Below, piece by piece: positions 51,858 to 52,481 of a DNA stretch of 52,481 bases (position 1 is its first letter; the number at the start of each line of letters is the position of its first letter). Position numbers and translations under genes: made by a program. Below the pieces are notes generated by a model, which had not been told where the DNA came from, did no database searches, and saw only the letters and a program-made list of their open reading frames with translations. The stretch is from NCBI GenBank assembly GCA_024695465.1, contig JAILID010000041.1:1-52481 (forward strand). The letters are read 5' to 3'. The stretch comes from Lachnospiraceae bacterium. GTDB lineage: Bacteria > Bacillota > Clostridia > Lachnospirales > Lachnospiraceae.

Positions 51858-52382
51858 CTATAAGCGCCTGCGAAAAGATATTGCAGTCCAACCCGCAGGA
51901 GGCGGCCATTTCCGCTCCTTGTCCGCCCCATCAAGAAGCCCGGGGCACAAGCGTGTCCCGCGGCCGATCATCTGCCAGAACTTCGCTTTACTCAAAACTT
52001 TCTTGAAGAATACGAGATTCAGCACCTCCGGCACTTCACCATCCTCCTGCTCAAAGGTATCTTCATAAGTCTCTTTTTCCTCATCGGAAAGCTCATCGTA
52101 AACAATACCTTCCTCAAGGAATTTAACTTCTGATTCCACAGACATGAAATCGACCAGATATCCGTCCCGGACCGCCTGCGCCAGATCGTAACCGTACGTC
52201 GGCACGCCATTTTCCAATTCAAAAATGGAGTAGGTATTTTTATCGATCTCATCCTTGGGCGTTGCCGTCAGGCCGACCAGCGGAGCATCAAAATAGTTGA
52301 AAACATCCCTGTACTTGTTATAAATGGAACGATGTGCCTCATCAGAGTATGTCAACATAGGTCTAAAAGATTTTTCCGCCAT
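51858..52382 (-). pseudogene. Type I restriction subunit HsdR, fragment with internal deletion
   Basis: Helicase motif II is present in SDEAHRSIYNKYRDVF and motif III in LVGLTATPKDE. Then comes VPTYGYDLAQAVRDGYLVDF, and motif VI is present in FWQMIGRGTRLCPG. In intact HsdR some 100 residues lie between EDGEVP and VLNLVFF; here they are joined directly. The nuclease N-terminus and the C-terminal domain are missing, and the last 20 residues are unrelated. It cannot encode a working enzyme. Confidence 0.75.
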
Positions 52383-52390
52383 ATTTTCGG

Positions 52391-52481
52391 ATGGCAGAGT
52401 TTCGGTTTACAGATCAAAACGGCAACGAACATCTTTTAATAAATTCATCATCATTTGACACTGATGTGACCGTAAAAAAAG
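52391..52481 (+). CDS. Possible start of a plus-strand ORF running off the window
   Basis: The frame reads MAEFRFTDQNGNEHLL and stays open to the edge (30 codons), with protein-like composition. There is no ribosome binding site, and the region adjoins a deletion-scarred area, so this may be an internal piece of another gene. Confidence 0.25.
   Translation, partial: MAEFRFTDQNGNEHLLINSSSFDTDVTVKK

Noticed and set aside
51780..51935. Cys-rich minus-strand frame at the HsdR/AbiEi joint
   Set aside because: It is short and lies on a deletion joint; it may be a scrap of another gene, but nothing supports a start or a family.
1..52481. CRISPR array
   Set aside because: I saw no regularly spaced direct repeats of 24-37 nt anywhere in the window and no cas genes.

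Overview
The window looks like a chromosomal stretch, probably a whole contig, of a fairly GC-rich Lachnospiraceae-like Clostridium (Bacillota). The basis is gene content: greA/trmB/thioredoxin, pth-mfd-prsA, ktrAB, a preQ1 riboswitch with queT, tandem glgB, an HD-GYP protein, a CotH-type surface protein and split transketolase. AAGGAGG-type ribosome binding sites are everywhere. Genus cannot be decided from sequence alone.

Layout. 1-2.4 kb: start of a sugar ABC permease gene behind a strong promoter with LacI-type operators, then two membrane-protein genes. 2.4-5.4 kb: minus-strand housekeeping cluster (trmB, trxA, an 87-aa protein, greA, a LacI regulator). 5.5-7.9 kb: a divergent galactokinase homologue and galE, closed by a strong terminator. 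8.1-13.5 kb: a DIP1984 protein, a large HTH regulator with a palindromic site, a GltD-like flavoprotein, exonuclease III and thioredoxin reductase. 13.5-15.6 kb: ktrAB potassium uptake. 15.84-15.94 kb: an unexpected cluster of DnaA-box-like sites in front of pth-mfd and a PrsA-like lipoprotein. 21.6-24.6 kb: hairpin-rich spacer and a CtpE-like P-type ATPase. 24.6-29.9 kb: PH-domain protein, two glycogen branching enzymes and TatD. 30-34.8 kb: CotH-kinase surface protein, phasin-like protein, LacI regulator and pseudouridine synthase.

34.85-40.6 kb: an ascorbate/pentulose-type locus (PTS IIC and IIB, ribulose-5-phosphate 4-epimerase, split transketolase, rpe) that feeds pentulose phosphates into the non-oxidative pentose phosphate pathway. 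It is visibly rearranged: ulaE and ulaA are both 5'-truncated and meet head to head, and a DeoR helix-turn-helix is fused to an unrelated DUF3592 membrane protein.

40.6-47.2 kb (minus strand): thyX, carbonic anhydrase, a stand-alone reverse transcriptase with a structured 5' spacer and a 50-aa overlapping ORF, an unknown protein, an LSm-like protein, a ROK protein and an HD-GYP phosphodiesterase. 47.6-49.8 kb: preQ1 riboswitch-queT, a lipid kinase and a GNAT acetyltransferase. 49.9-52.4 kb: remains of defence genes (type IIS restriction-modification, AbiEi antitoxin, HsdR), each with deletion scars.

The best candidates for something new are the reverse-transcriptase locus (41.98-43.96 kb), the off-origin DnaA-box cluster (15.85-15.94 kb), and the recombination or assembly joints at about 35.19 and 36.6 kb and across 50-52.4 kb.
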